Below, piece after piece: positions 57,800 through 60,000 of a stretch of DNA of 60,000 bases. The position numbers were made by a program, and so were the translations under genes. Location of the stretch: NCBI RefSeq assembly GCF_963678635.1, contig NC_087071.1, forward strand, positions 9,597,842 to 9,657,841, read 5' to 3'. The stretch comes from Symsagittifera roscoffensis. Its lineage: Eukaryota; Xenacoelomorpha; Acoela; Convolutidae. The notes beneath the pieces are model-generated. The model was not told where the DNA came from. It ran no database searches and saw only the letters and a program-made list of their open reading frames with translations. Numbering within the stretch: the first letter of the stretch is position 1; each line of letters opens with the position of its first letter.

Positions 57800-60000
57800 C
57801 AGTCCTTTCCACGATCAATTGGACGTTCTTTTGCGCAATCATATAGGCGTCGGCCCTCATATGAATTCATCTGATTATCTCGACAGCAGATATCGCTCAA
57901 ACCATGACATTTTTAACACAACCTTTAGAATGACTGCTGACTCAGAAGATCGAACCAACCAGAGAGAAAAACATCCGGTTTTATTTGTGTTCAGCAAATT
58001 TTCTCTGCAAAGAAGTGATTGAAAAAAGTTGAACTTTTTCATAACTGAGCGCCCATTCCAGCCATTCTTCCAAAAATCTGGTACATGTGGTTTTTGGAAC
58101 ATGCAAACTTTTTGCTCCCCATAAAAACGGAAAAACAAGACGTTACTTACCAGTGTGGATAACACCATCTACGTCAAGTATTCTCAAAATGCTTCAAGCT
58201 TTGAAGAAAAAAGTGCAAAGTAAAGCTACTGGTCATCAAAAACAAAAGTTGGAAGTAGTTGAACAGGTTGCCCATACCCTTTACAGCGAAGATGTTTCCA
58301 GTTTAATAACTTTGAGTTATCAGTGATCCTTCATGAAAGGCAGTCTCCACATGGAAACGGGCCAAAAAAATCACTTGACCGACCACAAATTTATTCAAAT
58401 CCTTAGGAACCTTAATGCTCTCGAATCGCGTGGCGTGGACTTGATTGTAAAACAGCTAGCCAAAAGCATCTCCAAACCTCTCTGTTTTTTTTTGAAAACT
58501 TTTGCAACAAGGCCACATCCCAACAAAATGGAAAGTTAGCATTATCATCCAATTTCAAAGATATTAAAAAGTAATTAATATCAAATTACCTACCAATCAG
58601 TATTGTCAGCGATCTTTTTGAAGTACTTGAAAATTTTATTTTCGACAACTTTCTTATAATATTGACAGAAATCAATTTGAATTTTGTCTAAAAAATCTAC
58701 AACCATACAAATATTATTCTATGTAGACTAAGTGTACACAATTGTAGGCAGCCCTGAAACACAAAAACTTCTTAACTTTGACACCGATTTCGAAATTTTT
58801 TTCAAATAATACCTCACAAAATCTTCATGAAAAAGTTTATTTCTTTCGGAATTGCTGAAAATTTATGAAAACTGTTCCATAGCTATCTAACGGACCAAAA
58901 ACAAAAATTTGGAAATGGATATGAGAATTCTGACTGGAAAAAAACAACTACTGAAATACCACAAGGCTCTCTTTTTATACCTCTATTCTTTGTATATTTC
59001 GTAAATGATCTCCACAGGCCTATGCAACAGTTCCTTTGGGTACGCTGATGAGTTAGAGACTGTATTCGTGAAACCAGATTAATTACAAAATGACCTTACT
59101 AAACTGAGCAAATGTTGCTAAAAATCAAATCGGAACTTAATTTCTCGAAGTGCCATAACCTAGCTTTCACAAATGAACTGACTGAACAAATTAGAACTCG
59201 CAACAAAATTTATGAATTAGAAAAGCCTGAAACTGAAAAGAAGATTTGAGCATAAAGATCACCACGAACCTCTTTTGGGCAATGGATGATTAAATACGTG
59301 CTTCTAAGGTAGTCGATACATATTTTCTCCTCAAACGAATCTAAATTTAAAGCTAAACGCCTACTCCAGGCATAATAAAAATCAGGCATAACAGAAATAA
59401 ATCTGAAATTTTGCGTACTTTTTTCCCCTAACCGTGGATAGCCGTAAAATTAAGAACTGATTGGAACTGATTGGAACTGAATGCAAATTACAATTTTATT
59501 GACTGGAAATGATACTCATAACACGCTCACACATCTTCATCGTGGACAAATTCGAATAAATAGACAAATCGAGAAATTGAAAGCTTAGACAAACAAAACC
59601 TGAAACGGATTCCACAAAAATTCAAAATAAATCTTAACGAACGACTGAATAGTTCTTAAAATACTTCCTAAAACCCTTTAAAAATCATTAGTTTTTGTTA
59701 ATCCTTTAATAGTTGATTTTTGAGCATAGTTCTGCTGATAATCATCAAAACTCCTCGTTATGTTTCTCATCAATTATTTCTACGCACCAAAAAATCAGAT
59801 TTATTCTCAATTAATTTAATCTTCTCGTTTGTACAAGCTCTGAACCCAAGCAAAATTTATCATTTCTATTTAGAGCTTATCCTTACAAAGATAACTCCAA
59901 TTTTAACTGATTCAATTCTCGATCACTTGAAAAATTATTTATTCATGCAGTGTCAAGATAACTACAATGAACTAATCTACATGACGATAAAACAACGGCT
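57800..60000 (+). pseudogene. Degraded non-LTR retrotransposon, plus-strand copy (runs off the window)
   Basis: Open pieces at 57819-58022, 58087-58326 and 58333-58539 cover the endonuclease/linker region and the start of the reverse transcriptase (SISKPLCFFLKTF, then HPNK). Further on, near 58957-59060, a PQGSLFIPLFFVYFVNDL segment matches the PQGSVLGPLLFxxFINDL motif, and a GYADE box follows one frame over. Multiple stops and shifts show it is dead. It is inverted relative to the copy at 54900-57546. Confidence 0.7.

Noticed and set aside
1-60000. tRNA or rRNA genes and CRISPR arrays
   Set aside because: I saw no cloverleaf-compatible sequence with A and B boxes, no conserved rRNA segment and no regular repeat-spacer array. 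The regular-looking repeats are minisatellites or duplications.

Overview
The window is nuclear DNA of an animal. It is AT-rich, with spliced genes bounded by GT...AG introns, degraded non-LTR retrotransposons, many dispersed repeats and one assembly gap of 200 N (23614-23813). The recognisable host genes are a DOCK6/7/8-type guanine nucleotide exchange factor and a NOL8-like nucleolar RNA-binding protein. Both are broadly eukaryotic or metazoan, so the species cannot be named from the sequence.

Layout. 1-7.7 kb, minus strand: the 5' six coding exons (445 codons) of a DOCK family gene that continues past base 1. 4.6-6.5 kb and 13.6-15.5 kb: two long copies of a non-coding dispersed repeat, with fragments elsewhere. 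10.8-11.6 kb: a foldback-like element. 11.8-17.15 kb, minus strand: a NOL8-like gene with a non-coding first exon. 17.35-22.54 kb, plus strand and divergent from it: a complete seven-exon gene for an 802-residue protein with four C1-like zinc-binding cores. Intron 2 of that gene carries tandem copies of the exon 3 acceptor. 24.3-36.7 kb, plus strand: an eight-exon gene (optionally nine) for a protein of about 401 residues that I do not recognise. Its large introns contain duplicated blocks and decayed exon copies. 36.7-39.6 kb: non-coding, with one further candidate exon.

39.6-53.9 kb is the most unusual part. It is a composite mobile-element-like region with inverted repeats of about 1.05 kb near its ends, a 4.7 kb direct tandem duplication, four copies of a 0.41 kb direct repeat with a perfect hairpin, and A+C-rich plus-strand reading frames. 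One frame set resembles a broken virus-type surface glycoprotein; the others are Pro/Ser/Thr-rich or unrecognised. I see no reverse transcriptase, integrase, transposase or DNA polymerase in it. 54.9-60 kb: two degraded non-LTR retrotransposon copies facing away from each other, 5' end to 5' end.

Exon models were built by hand from splice consensus and reading-phase continuity. All three main gene models keep an open frame across every junction, which is the strongest evidence for them. Family names come from recognised motifs, not from a search.
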